Shown: one piece after another, positions 1-4,652 of the stretch | How the letters are laid out: every line of letters starts with the position of its first letter | How positions within the stretch are numbered: the stretch's first letter is position 1 | Assembly (NCBI GenBank): GCA_937877515.1 | Contig: CALFIX010000017.1 | Location: 1-6,252, forward strand | Source: an uncultured Treponema sp. | Lineage (GTDB): Bacteria > Spirochaetota > Spirochaetia > Treponematales > Treponemataceae | Direction of reading: 5' to 3' | DNA: 6,252 nt | Notes under the pieces: generated by a model | Seen by the model: only the letters and a program-made list of their open reading frames with translations | The model's database searches: none | What the model was told of the DNA's origin: nothing | Position numbers and translations under genes: made by a program

Positions 1-83
1 TTTACTGTTACAACATTACCATCTTCGATTTTAACATCAACACCAGCAGGTACAGTAATAGGTTTCTTTCCTATTCTAGACAT
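1..83 (-). CDS. rplF: 50S ribosomal protein L6, N-terminal 27 codons (runs off the left edge)
   Basis: Only the first 27 codons and two further bases are present. They begin MSRIGKKPITVPAGV, the characteristic opening of bacterial L6, a 50S protein near the factor-binding region at the base of the L7/L12 stalk. The ATG at 83-81 is preceded by a strong site, GGAAGGAG, about 8 nt upstream. That site is part of a sequence also found in front of rpsH. The one arginine visible is AGA, like the other genes of the left block. Position right after S8 is standard spc order. The rest of the gene, and presumably L18 and S5, lie outside the window. Identity is clear from the start motif and context; nothing can be said about its intactness. 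Confidence 0.95.
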   Translation of the reverse strand, partial: MSRIGKKPITVPAGVDVKIEDGNVVTV

Positions 84-222
84 CTTTATTACTCCTTCCG
101 TTCTAGATTGTTAGAAATTAGAAACTAGAGATTAGAACTCTGTTATCTAATTTCATATAAATTCAACTTTTAATCATACTAGAAGTTCTAATCTCTAACT
201 TCTAGTCCTTCTTAGTTCTAGA
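84..222 (-). repeat. Intergenic hairpin repeat, copy A (rpsH-rplF gap)
   Basis: This 139-nt gap separates S8 from L6, whereas most gaps in the window are about 10 nt. On the plus strand, four tandem heptads of TAGAAnT type lie at 112-139 and inverted heptads (AnTTCTA type) at 184-204. The segments 119-138 and 185-204 pair over 20 bp on the minus-strand transcript, with two G-U pairs and a 46-nt loop. A separate perfect 10-bp inverted repeat, 178-187 with 197-206, overlaps the outer arm and would compete with it. The end nearest rplF (91-109) includes the rplF ribosome-binding site and matches 628-646 with one difference. No run of T follows the stem on the transcribed strand, so a rho-independent terminator is unlikely. 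Function is unknown. Confidence 0.8.
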
Positions 223-618
223 CTACCATACAAATGCTAGAACTTCTCCGCCAACGCCCTCTTGACGAGCTTTCTTGTCAGTCATAATTCCTTTAGATGT
301 TGAAATTAACGCTGTTCCAAGACCGCCAAGAACTTTTGGAAGCTCGTCCTTAGTAGCGTATACTCTAAGGCCTGGTTTACTGATTCTCTTTAAACCAGTA
401 ATAACTTTTTGCTTATTAACATATTTTAAAGTAATTCTGATAATACCTTGTGCATTATCTTCTATCTCTTCAAATGACTTGATGTACCCTTCTTCAAGTA
501 AGATTTCAGCAATTGATTTCTTTAATTTTGAAGATGGAATATCAACAGTTTCATGTCTTTGCATGTTTGCATTTCTAATTCTTGTTAGCATATCTGCTAT
601 TGGATCAGTAATGTTCAT
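223..618 (-). CDS. rpsH: 30S ribosomal protein S8
   Basis: A 131-residue protein of normal length for S8, which binds the central domain of 16S rRNA during 30S assembly. In enterobacteria it also represses the spc operon by binding mRNA near the L5 start. The N-terminus TDPIADMLTRIRNAN and the C-terminus MTDKKARQEGVGGEVLAFVW are family hallmarks, with GLKRISKPGLRVYA in between. The ATG at 618-616 follows AAAGGAG at a rather long spacing of about 10 nt; the stop is TAG. Six of its seven arginine codons are AGA. The residue pattern looks more Clostridia-like than spirochaete-like to me, a judgement from memory. It is unusual in having related hairpin elements on both sides. No S8-type rRNA-mimic site was recognised in the flanking gaps. 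Confidence 0.98.
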   Translation of the reverse strand: MNITDPIADMLTRIRNANMQRHETVDIPSSKLKKSIAEILLEEGYIKSFEEIEDNAQGIIRITLKYVNKQKVITGLKRISKPGLRVYATKDELPKVLGGLGTALISTSKGIMTDKKARQEGVGGEVLAFVW

Positions 619-773
619 TTACTTTTTACTCCTTTCGTTCTAGATTATTATAACTAGATTATTAGAAATTAGAAGTTAGAAGTTAGAACTCCATTTTCTA
701 ATTCCATATATATTCTAAATTTGTATTATACTAGAAGCTCTAACTTCTAACTCCTAGCTTTCTAGCTTCTAGC
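619..773 (-). repeat. Intergenic hairpin repeat, copy B (rpsN-rpsH gap)
   Basis: This 155-nt gap between S14 and S8 is related to copy A over most of its length. It carries about 15 nt extra next to the rpsH side (647-661). Four tandem heptads lie at 663-690 on the plus strand. The segment 670-690 pairs with 736-756 over 21 bp on the minus-strand transcript, with two G-U pairs and a 45-nt loop. A perfect 9-bp inverted repeat, 731-739 with 764-772, again overlaps one arm. The loop holds a TATAAT on the minus strand (730-725), without a convincing -35 box. The rpsH ribosome-binding site sits inside the portion shared with copy A. No T-run follows the stem. I see no protein-coding content; stops occur in all minus-strand frames. 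Confidence 0.8.
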
Positions 774-959
774 CTACCAACTTGCTTTCTTTACGCCTGG
801 TATTTGACCTTTATGAGCTAATTCTCTAAAACAAATTCTGCATATTCCAAATTTACGAATGTAAGCATGTGGTCTACCACAAATCTTACATCTGTTGTAG
901 TATCTTGTAGGAAACTTTGGAGTTAGCTTTTGCTTAGCAATCATAGATTTTTTTGCCAT
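774..959 (-). CDS. rpsN: 30S ribosomal protein S14, zinc-binding type (type Z)
   Basis: A 61-residue S14 of the short zinc-binding form. Four cysteines form the zinc site: Cys24 and Cys27 in NRCKICGRP, Cys40 and Cys43 in GICRICFRE. The C-terminus KGQIPGVKKASW is typical. S14 joins the 30S head late in assembly next to S3, S10 and S19. The ATG at 959-957 has a near-perfect site, AAGGAGG, 6 nt upstream; the stop is TAG. It begins 11 nt after L5. Five of six arginines are AGA. The zinc form is the usual one in spirochaetes and Firmicutes, so it does not separate the two possible origins. No zinc-free paralogue is in the window, and nothing here suggests Zur control. Confidence 0.98.
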   Translation of the reverse strand: MAKKSMIAKQKLTPKFPTRYYNRCKICGRPHAYIRKFGICRICFRELAHKGQIPGVKKASW

Positions 960-970
960 GGTTTACCTCC

Positions 971-1510
971 TTATTTCGAAAATGGCATACCAAGAAGTCT
1001 TAATAACTCTTTGGCCTCTTCGTCTGTATTTGCTGTAGTTACGAAAATTATATCCATTCCTCTAATTTTATCGATTTTATCATATTCAATTTCAGGGAAT
1101 ATAAGTTGTTCTTTAACACCCATTGAATAATTTCCTCTTCCATCAAACGAGTTTGGAGATAATCCTCTAAAATCTCTTACTCTTGGAAGCGCAACTGCAA
1201 ATAGTTTTTCAGCAAAATCATACATTTTTGTATTTCTAAGTGTTACCTTGCATCCAATCTCCATACCTTCTCTAATTTTAAATCCAGCAATTGACTTCTT
1301 AGCCTTTGTTGGAACAACTTTTTGTCCAGTAATGATTGTTAAATCTCTCATTGCATTCTCTAAAGCTTTAGCATTTTCACGAACATCACTAACGCCCATG
1401 TTAATAACTATTTTCTCAAGCTTTGGTACTTGCATAACAGATGAGTAGTTGAACTTTTTCATTAATTCTGGAACAACTTCATTCTTATATAACTCTTTTA
1501 AACTTGACAT
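971..1510 (-). CDS. rplE: 50S ribosomal protein L5
   Basis: A 179-residue protein, the normal length for L5, which binds 5S rRNA, forms the central protuberance and contacts the P-site tRNA. The conserved path is visible: SVMQVPKLEKIVINMGV near residues 24-40, KAKKSIAGFKIREG in the middle, PRVRDFRG and DGRGNYSMGVKEQ, then PEIEYDKIDKIRGMDI and a C-terminal LLGMPF. The ATG at 1510-1508 follows AAGGAGG by 8 nt; the stop is TAA. Nine of ten arginines are AGA, including all three in PRVRDFRG. The C-terminal stretch FVTTANTDEEAKELLRLLGM resembles Clostridia L5 more than spirochaete L5 as I remember them; this is unverified. The 17-nt gap to L24 and 11-nt gap to S14 suggest co-translation within one transcript. 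Confidence 0.98.
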   Translation of the reverse strand: MSSLKELYKNEVVPELMKKFNYSSVMQVPKLEKIVINMGVSDVRENAKALENAMRDLTIITGQKVVPTKAKKSIAGFKIREGMEIGCKVTLRNTKMYDFAEKLFAVALPRVRDFRGLSPNSFDGRGNYSMGVKEQLIFPEIEYDKIDKIRGMDIIFVTTANTDEEAKELLRLLGMPFSK

Positions 1511-1527
1511 TAGAATTACCTCCTTTC

Positions 1528-1848
1528 TTACTTAATCTCTGTACCGCATTTACTGCACACTCTTGTCTTTGTGCCATCTTTTGCGATTTCTACTCTAGCT
1601 CTAACGCCTTTACCACATTTAGAGCATAATAAATTTACCTTAGATGCATTTATTGCAACTTCAGTTTTTACTATTCCACCAGCTTCTCCAGCTTTCTTTG
1701 GTTTAGTATGCTTTGATCTAACATTAACGCCTTCAACTAATACTTTGTTAGTTTTTGGGTATGCAACTAGTACTTTTCCCTTCTTGCCCTTATCTGAGCC
1801 AGAATTTACTACTACTGTATCACCTTTTTTTACGTGCATGCTACTCAT
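1528..1848 (-). CDS. rplX: 50S ribosomal protein L24 with C-terminal four-cysteine motif
   Basis: A 106-residue L24, an early 50S assembly protein near the exit tunnel that binds the 5' domain of 23S rRNA. The KOW motif is at the N-terminus (HVKKGDTVVVNSGSDKGKKG), followed by KVLVEGVNVRSKHTKP. The C-terminus has two CxxC pairs, Cys75/Cys78 (LLCSKCGK) and Cys98/Cys101 (RVCSKCGT), a likely zinc ribbon. Such pairs occur in many but not all bacterial L24 proteins. I place the start at the ATG 1848-1846, behind AGGTG at about 10 nt. A second ATG, at 1839-1837, has no site in front of it. All four arginines are AGA. This is the first gene after the composition change and is preceded by an unusually long 76-nt gap. 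Confidence 0.97.
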   Translation of the reverse strand: MSSMHVKKGDTVVVNSGSDKGKKGKVLVAYPKTNKVLVEGVNVRSKHTKPKKAGEAGGIVKTEVAINASKVNLLCSKCGKGVRARVEIAKDGTKTRVCSKCGTEIK

Positions 1849-1924
1849 TTATTTTTTACACCTACCTTCCGGATTCCTCTACTTTTCTTTTACTATTTCG
1901 ATTCTTTAACACCTAAGCTTTGTA
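1849..1924 (-). other. 76-nt rplN-rplX gap with duplicated RBS-like segment; composition boundary
   Basis: Genes to the right are separated by 1-29 nt, so this gap stands out. It contains two near-copies of one short segment in the same orientation, 1851-1864 and 1901-1915. On the minus strand each reads roughly TAGGTGT followed by A-rich sequence, and they differ by one substitution and one inserted base. The copy nearest rplX supplies its Shine-Dalgarno; the other sits just after the L14 stop with no start codon behind it. No terminator-like hairpin, promoter or tRNA is seen. Arginine codon usage changes across this gap. It could be a recombination scar, but that is inference. Confidence 0.55.
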
Positions 1925-2293
1925 TTATAGAACTTCTGGAGCAAGTGATACGATTTTCATATAATCCATATCACGAAGCTCGCGAGCAACAGGTCCAAAA
2001 ACACGTTTTCCTTTTGGATTCTTACTAGCATCAATGATAACACACGCATTATCATCAAATCGAATGTAAGTACCATCTGGGCGACGGTATTCTTTGGCAA
2101 TTCTTACTATTACAGCTTTTTCAACTGAACCTTTTTTTATTGTAGATGTAGGGATTGCATCCTTTACAGCTACCACAACAACGTCACCAATGCTTGCATA
2201 GCGGCGATGAGAGCCACCTAGCACTTTGATACACTGAACGAGTTTTGCTCCAGAGTTATCAGCAACGTTCAAATTTGTCTGCATCTGAATCAT
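1925..2293 (-). CDS. rplN: 50S ribosomal protein L14
   Basis: A 122-residue protein, exactly the usual L14 length. L14 sits at the subunit interface and forms bridges with 16S rRNA. It opens MIQMQTNLNVADNSGAK, continues with CIKVLGGSHRRYASIGD and EYRRPDGTYIRFDDNA, and ends GPVARELRDMDYMKIVSLAPEVL. The start is the ATG at 2293-2291, behind AAGGAG at 6 nt. An in-frame TTG at 2332 would give an extra 13 residues overlapping S17 and is rejected. The gap to S17 is 10 nt. Eight of nine arginines are CGN, in sharp contrast to L24 next door. It is the last gene of the right-hand, spirochaete-like block and is intact to its C-terminus, so any junction lies after its stop. Confidence 0.98.
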   Translation of the reverse strand: MIQMQTNLNVADNSGAKLVQCIKVLGGSHRRYASIGDVVVVAVKDAIPTSTIKKGSVEKAVIVRIAKEYRRPDGTYIRFDDNACVIIDASKNPKGKRVFGPVARELRDMDYMKIVSLAPEVL

Positions 2294-2303
2294 GTCTGTC
2301 TCC

Positions 2304-2576
2304 TTATTTAGCTCGCTCAATGATTTCTGCAAGTCTCCAGCATTTTTCTTTGCTTAAAGGCCTACACTCAACGATTCGAACACGATCTCCAATATGAGCC
2401 TCGTTATTCTCATCATGTGCCTTGCATTTCTTGACACGGGTAACATATTTTTTGTAAAGCCTGTGCATTTTCTTTGTAGCAACTGAAACGACAATAGTCT
2501 TATCCATCTTGTCGCTAGTAACAATACCAACAAATGATCGTTTTCCAGGCTTGCTCTGTAACTCTTGTTCTTCCAC
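2304..2576 (-). CDS. rpsQ: 30S ribosomal protein S17
   Basis: A 90-residue S17, a primary 16S rRNA-binding OB-fold protein at the base of the 30S body. Recognisable segments are RSFVGIVTSDKMDKTIVVSV, the YKKYVTRVKK loop, the basic HDENNEAHIGDRVRI turn, and ECRPLSKEKCWRLAEIIERA at the end. The start is GTG at 2576-2574, with TAGGAG about 7 nt upstream; no in-frame ATG fits the family N-terminus. It begins 10 nt after L29 and stops with TAA 10 nt before L14. Arginine codons are five CGN, two AGG and one AGA. The protein starts with an acidic leader (MEEQELQSKPGK) slightly longer than in E. coli. Family assignment is secure. Confidence 0.98.
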   Translation of the reverse strand: MEEQELQSKPGKRSFVGIVTSDKMDKTIVVSVATKKMHRLYKKYVTRVKKCKAHDENNEAHIGDRVRIVECRPLSKEKCWRLAEIIERAK

Positions 2577-2586
2577 GAGTCAACTC

Positions 2587-2787
2587 CTACTTATCCTGTC
2601 CAGCCAATTCTTTCTGGCGGATCAACGTATTCAAACGAGCAATTTCTCGTCTCATTGTACGTTTCTGCAACGGATTATCAACATGACCGATAACCATCTG
2701 AAACCGCAAATCCATATACTTTCTTTTCAGCTCATTCCGTTTTGCAACGAGTTCGGAATAAGACAGTTCTTTTTCTTTTTTCGCCAT
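2587..2787 (-). CDS. rpmC: 50S ribosomal protein L29
   Basis: A 66-residue helical-hairpin protein at the polypeptide exit tunnel next to L23, where trigger factor and SRP dock. The signature MRREIARLNTLIRQKE near residues 45-60 is the conserved second helix. The first helix is YSELVAKRNELKRKYMDLRFQ, with DLRF matching the usual (D/N)LRF. The ATG at 2787-2785 has AAGGAG 7 nt ahead; the stop is TAG. It lies 11 nt after L16 and 10 nt before S17, the standard L16-L29-S17 order. Six of eight arginines are CGN. Nothing is unusual in length or sequence. Confidence 0.97.
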   Translation of the reverse strand: MAKKEKELSYSELVAKRNELKRKYMDLRFQMVIGHVDNPLQKRTMRREIARLNTLIRQKELAGQDK

Positions 2788-2798
2788 CCTTCTTCTCC

Positions 2799-3218
2799 TT
2801 ACAGAACTTCGTTACGATAAGCAACTTTTGTCTTGATAGGAAGTTTACTTCCTGCCAACTTGATTGCTTCTTCGGCAACAGCCAAATCAACTCCACCGAC
2901 TTCGAAAATAATCTGACCAGGTTTAACTACAGCAGCCCAAAATTCTGGTGCTCCCTTACCCTTACCTTGTCTAGTTTCAGCAGGTTTTTTTGAAATCGGT
3001 TTATCAGGAAATACTCTAATCCAAACCTGTCCGCGTCTATTAATCTTACGATTCAAAGCAACACGAGCAGCTTCGATATGTCGTGCAGACAACCAAACTG
3101 GCTCAAGAGCGACAAGCGCTACATCACCAAAATCGACGTTATTACCACGCGTAGCATTTCCATCAATTCTTCCACGTTGCACCTTACGATGCATTACTCT
3201 TTTAGGACTAAGTGGCAT
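2799..3218 (-). CDS. rplP: 50S ribosomal protein L16
   Basis: A 139-residue L16, a late-assembling 50S protein beside the A-site that helps position aminoacyl-tRNA. Conserved blocks are MPLSPKRVMHRKVQRGR at the N-terminus, ARHIEAARVALNR (46-57), RGQVWIRVFPDKPISKKPAE (62-81), RQGKGKG (83-89) and the C-terminal KLPIKTKV. Arg83 corresponds to the arginine that is hydroxylated in E. coli L16, though modification cannot be seen here. The ATG at 3218-3216 is only 2 nt after the S3 stop. Its Shine-Dalgarno AAGGAG lies inside the last codons of rpsC, so translation of the two is probably coupled. The stop is TAA. Confidence 0.98.
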   Translation of the reverse strand: MPLSPKRVMHRKVQRGRIDGNATRGNNVDFGDVALVALEPVWLSARHIEAARVALNRKINRRGQVWIRVFPDKPISKKPAETRQGKGKGAPEFWAAVVKPGQIIFEVGGVDLAVAEEAIKLAGSKLPIKTKVAYRNEVL

Positions 3219-3231
3219 CTTCAGCTCCTTG
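3219..3231 (-). promoter_or_regulatory. rplP ribosome binding site embedded in the end of rpsC
   Basis: The minus strand reads CAAGGAGCTGAAG before the L16 ATG. AAGGAG falls in the final Ala-Arg-Ser codons of S3, and the S3 stop TGA lies between the site and the start codon. A ribosome finishing S3 would therefore uncover or reuse this site, which suggests coupling. Confidence 0.75.
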
Positions 3232-3985
3232 CAGATTTAGCACCGCGGGTTGAACGAGCAGGTCTTTCAGATTTTTCTGAATTATCCTGCACTTCACTGC
3301 GTTCACGATGAGTTTTTCTAAGAAGCTGACCAGCATCCTCTTTCTTATCGTGTCCATAATTCATTCCGTTGAAAATCCATACTTTAACACCGATTTTTCC
3401 GTATGTTGTATGAGCCTCAGCGAAACCATAATCAATATCAGCACGAAGCGTATGAAGTGGAACTCGCCCCTCTTTGTGCTCTTCTGTTCTAGACATTTCA
3501 GCACCACCAAGACGACCACTTAATCGAATCTTTATACCTTGTGCACCATTTTTCATTGCATTGCTTGAAGACTGCTTCATAACTTTTCTGAAAGAAGCCC
3601 TGTTAACAAGCTGTCGTGCAATATTCTGAGCAACCAAGGACGCATTCACTTCTGCATGCTTGATTTCCTTAATCTTAATCTGAACCTTTTTTGCCAGTTG
3701 TTTCTGAATTTCAGCACCAATTTTTTCGATATTGGCACCTTTTAAACCAATGATTACACCTGGTTTAGCAGTATGAATAACGATTGTAACACGCTGAGGA
3801 TGTCGAATAATCTCGACTTCAGCTATATCAGCATTGCTACATTCTGGCATTGCATAAATCATTTTTCTGATTCTTAAATCCTCATGCAATAAATCTGCAT
3901 ACTTACGAGGATCTGCATACCAACGCGACTGCCAAGTTTTATTAATACCAAGTCTCAATCCAATAGGATTTACTTTCTGTCCCAC
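3221..3985 (-). CDS. rpsC: 30S ribosomal protein S3
   Basis: A 254-residue S3, which forms part of the mRNA entry channel on the 30S head and contributes helicase activity. It opens MGQKVNPIGLRLGINKTW. The type 2 KH domain carries its GxxG loop as GLKG at 80-83. The basic patch FRKVMK (132-137) matches the E. coli mRNA-contact helix, and the C-terminal domain has SGRLGGAEMSRTE, REGRVPLHTLRADIDY-like and IGVKVWIFNG segments. The start is GTG at 3985-3983, with AGGAG 6 nt upstream and one base between it and the L22 stop. An in-frame TTG at 4009 is rejected because it would overlap L22 and spoil the MGQK start. Residues from about 210 form a charged, Arg/Ser/Glu-rich tail beyond the E. coli length. 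Confidence 0.98.
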   Translation of the reverse strand: MGQKVNPIGLRLGINKTWQSRWYADPRKYADLLHEDLRIRKMIYAMPECSNADIAEVEIIRHPQRVTIVIHTAKPGVIIGLKGANIEKIGAEIQKQLAKKVQIKIKEIKHAEVNASLVAQNIARQLVNRASFRKVMKQSSSNAMKNGAQGIKIRLSGRLGGAEMSRTEEHKEGRVPLHTLRADIDYGFAEAHTTYGKIGVKVWIFNGMNYGHDKKEDAGQLLRKTHRERSEVQDNSEKSERPARSTRGAKSARS

Positions 3986-3999
3986 TTTAATCTCCTGCC
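3986..3999 (-). promoter_or_regulatory. Ribosome binding site deciding the rpsC GTG start
   Basis: On the minus strand this reads GCAGGAGATTAAA immediately before GTG at 3985. AGGAG is 6 nt from the GTG, ideal spacing. It overlaps the last codons and stop of rplV. This site and the resulting MGQKVNPIG N-terminus favour GTG over the upstream in-frame TTG at 4009. Confidence 0.85.
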
Positions 4000-4343
4000 T
4001 TTTCGTCAACTACGACAGAAATATGACACATACGTCTCAGAAGCATATCCGCTCGACCTTTTCCGCGAAACCAAACTCTCTTTAGTCGAGGACCTTCGTC
4101 AATGCGAATCTCTTTAACATATAGCATATCTTCATCCAGTTTTTTGTTTGCATAAAGTGCATTTGATGTAGCGGATTTTACAGTTCCGTAAATCAACCTA
4201 GCACCTTTCTGTGGCATATTCTCCAGAATAGCCATAGCCTCTGAACAGGTCTTTCCTCTTATAACATCTGCTACAGGACGAACCTTAGTAGGAGAGGCAA
4301 TAAGATATTTTGTTGTGGCTCTATATCCATTCTTATCAGCCAT
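3987..4343 (-). CDS. rplV: 50S ribosomal protein L22
   Basis: A 118-residue L22, whose long beta-hairpin lines the exit tunnel near its constriction and whose loop is a site of macrolide resistance changes in other bacteria. It begins MADKNGYRATTKYLIASPTK; VRPVADVIRGK and ILENMPQKGARL follow, then NALYANKKLDEDMLYVKEIRIDEGP and the hairpin segment RLKRVWFRGKGRADMLLRR. It ends in MCHISVVVDEK. The ATG at 4343-4341 follows GGTGGAG closely, with only 4 nt between GGAG and ATG. An in-frame upstream TTG at 4436 would add 31 residues inside the S19 reading frame and is rejected. The gap to S19 is 10 nt. No deletion or insertion is evident in the hairpin. Confidence 0.97.
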   Translation of the reverse strand: MADKNGYRATTKYLIASPTKVRPVADVIRGKTCSEAMAILENMPQKGARLIYGTVKSATSNALYANKKLDEDMLYVKEIRIDEGPRLKRVWFRGKGRADMLLRRMCHISVVVDEKAGD

Positions 4344-4353
4344 ATCACTCCAC

Positions 4354-4638
4354 CTATTTTCCAGCTTTCTTGTCAGAACCAGCATGACCACGGAAAATGC
4401 GCGTAGGAGAAAATTCGCCGAGCTTATGCCCAACAAGATTCTCCGTTACATACACAGGAACCCAAGTCTTGCCGTTATACACAGAAATCGTATTTCCAAC
4501 CATTTCAGGTATAATCGTAGAACAACGAGAATAAGTTTTAATAGTTTTCTTATTCGCTGATTCTACTTTATTCATCTCAATAACCTTTTTATAAAGACTC
4601 TTTTCAATAAAAGGGCCTTTCTTAACTGATCTTGACAC
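4354..4638 (-). CDS. rpsS: 30S ribosomal protein S19
   Basis: A 94-residue S19, a 30S-head protein that pairs with S13 and contacts the 50S central protuberance. It opens MSRSVKKGPFIEKSLYKK and contains STIIPEMVGNTISVYNGKTW and VPVYVTENLVGHKLGEFSPTR, ending FRGHAGSDKKAGK, the normal family pattern. The start codon is GTG (4638-4636), preceded by TAGGAG at about 6 nt; no ATG is available that would give the expected N-terminus. It lies 14 nt after L2. One of its four arginines is AGA, the rest CGN, consistent with the right-hand block. The overall sequence reads as spirochaete-like, which is a judgement from memory. Confidence 0.98.
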   Translation of the reverse strand: MSRSVKKGPFIEKSLYKKVIEMNKVESANKKTIKTYSRCSTIIPEMVGNTISVYNGKTWVPVYVTENLVGHKLGEFSPTRIFRGHAGSDKKAGK

Positions 4639-4652
4639 GGTTATCTCCTATC

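Noticed and set aside
112..756. CRISPR array or insertion sequence at the repeats
   Set aside because: Repeat units are 7 nt with no spacers, and the elements are under 160 nt with no transposase, no clear terminal inverted repeats with target duplication, and no cas genes.
91..773. The hairpin elements as rho-independent terminators
   Set aside because: The stems are AT-rich with loops of about 45 nt, and no T-run follows them on the transcribed strand. Termination here would also cut the operon before S8 and L6.
2294..2332. Longer L14 starting at TTG 2332
   Set aside because: It overlaps S17 and adds residues not found in L14. The ATG at 2293 gives exactly 122 residues.
3986..4009. Longer S3 starting at TTG 4009
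   Set aside because: It would overlap L22 by over 20 nt and add eight residues before the invariant MGQKVNPIG. The GTG at 3985 has a well-placed AGGAG.
4344..4436. Longer L22 starting at TTG 4436
   Set aside because: The extra 31 residues are S19 read in another frame. The ATG at 4343 has a Shine-Dalgarno and gives the normal L22 N-terminus and length.
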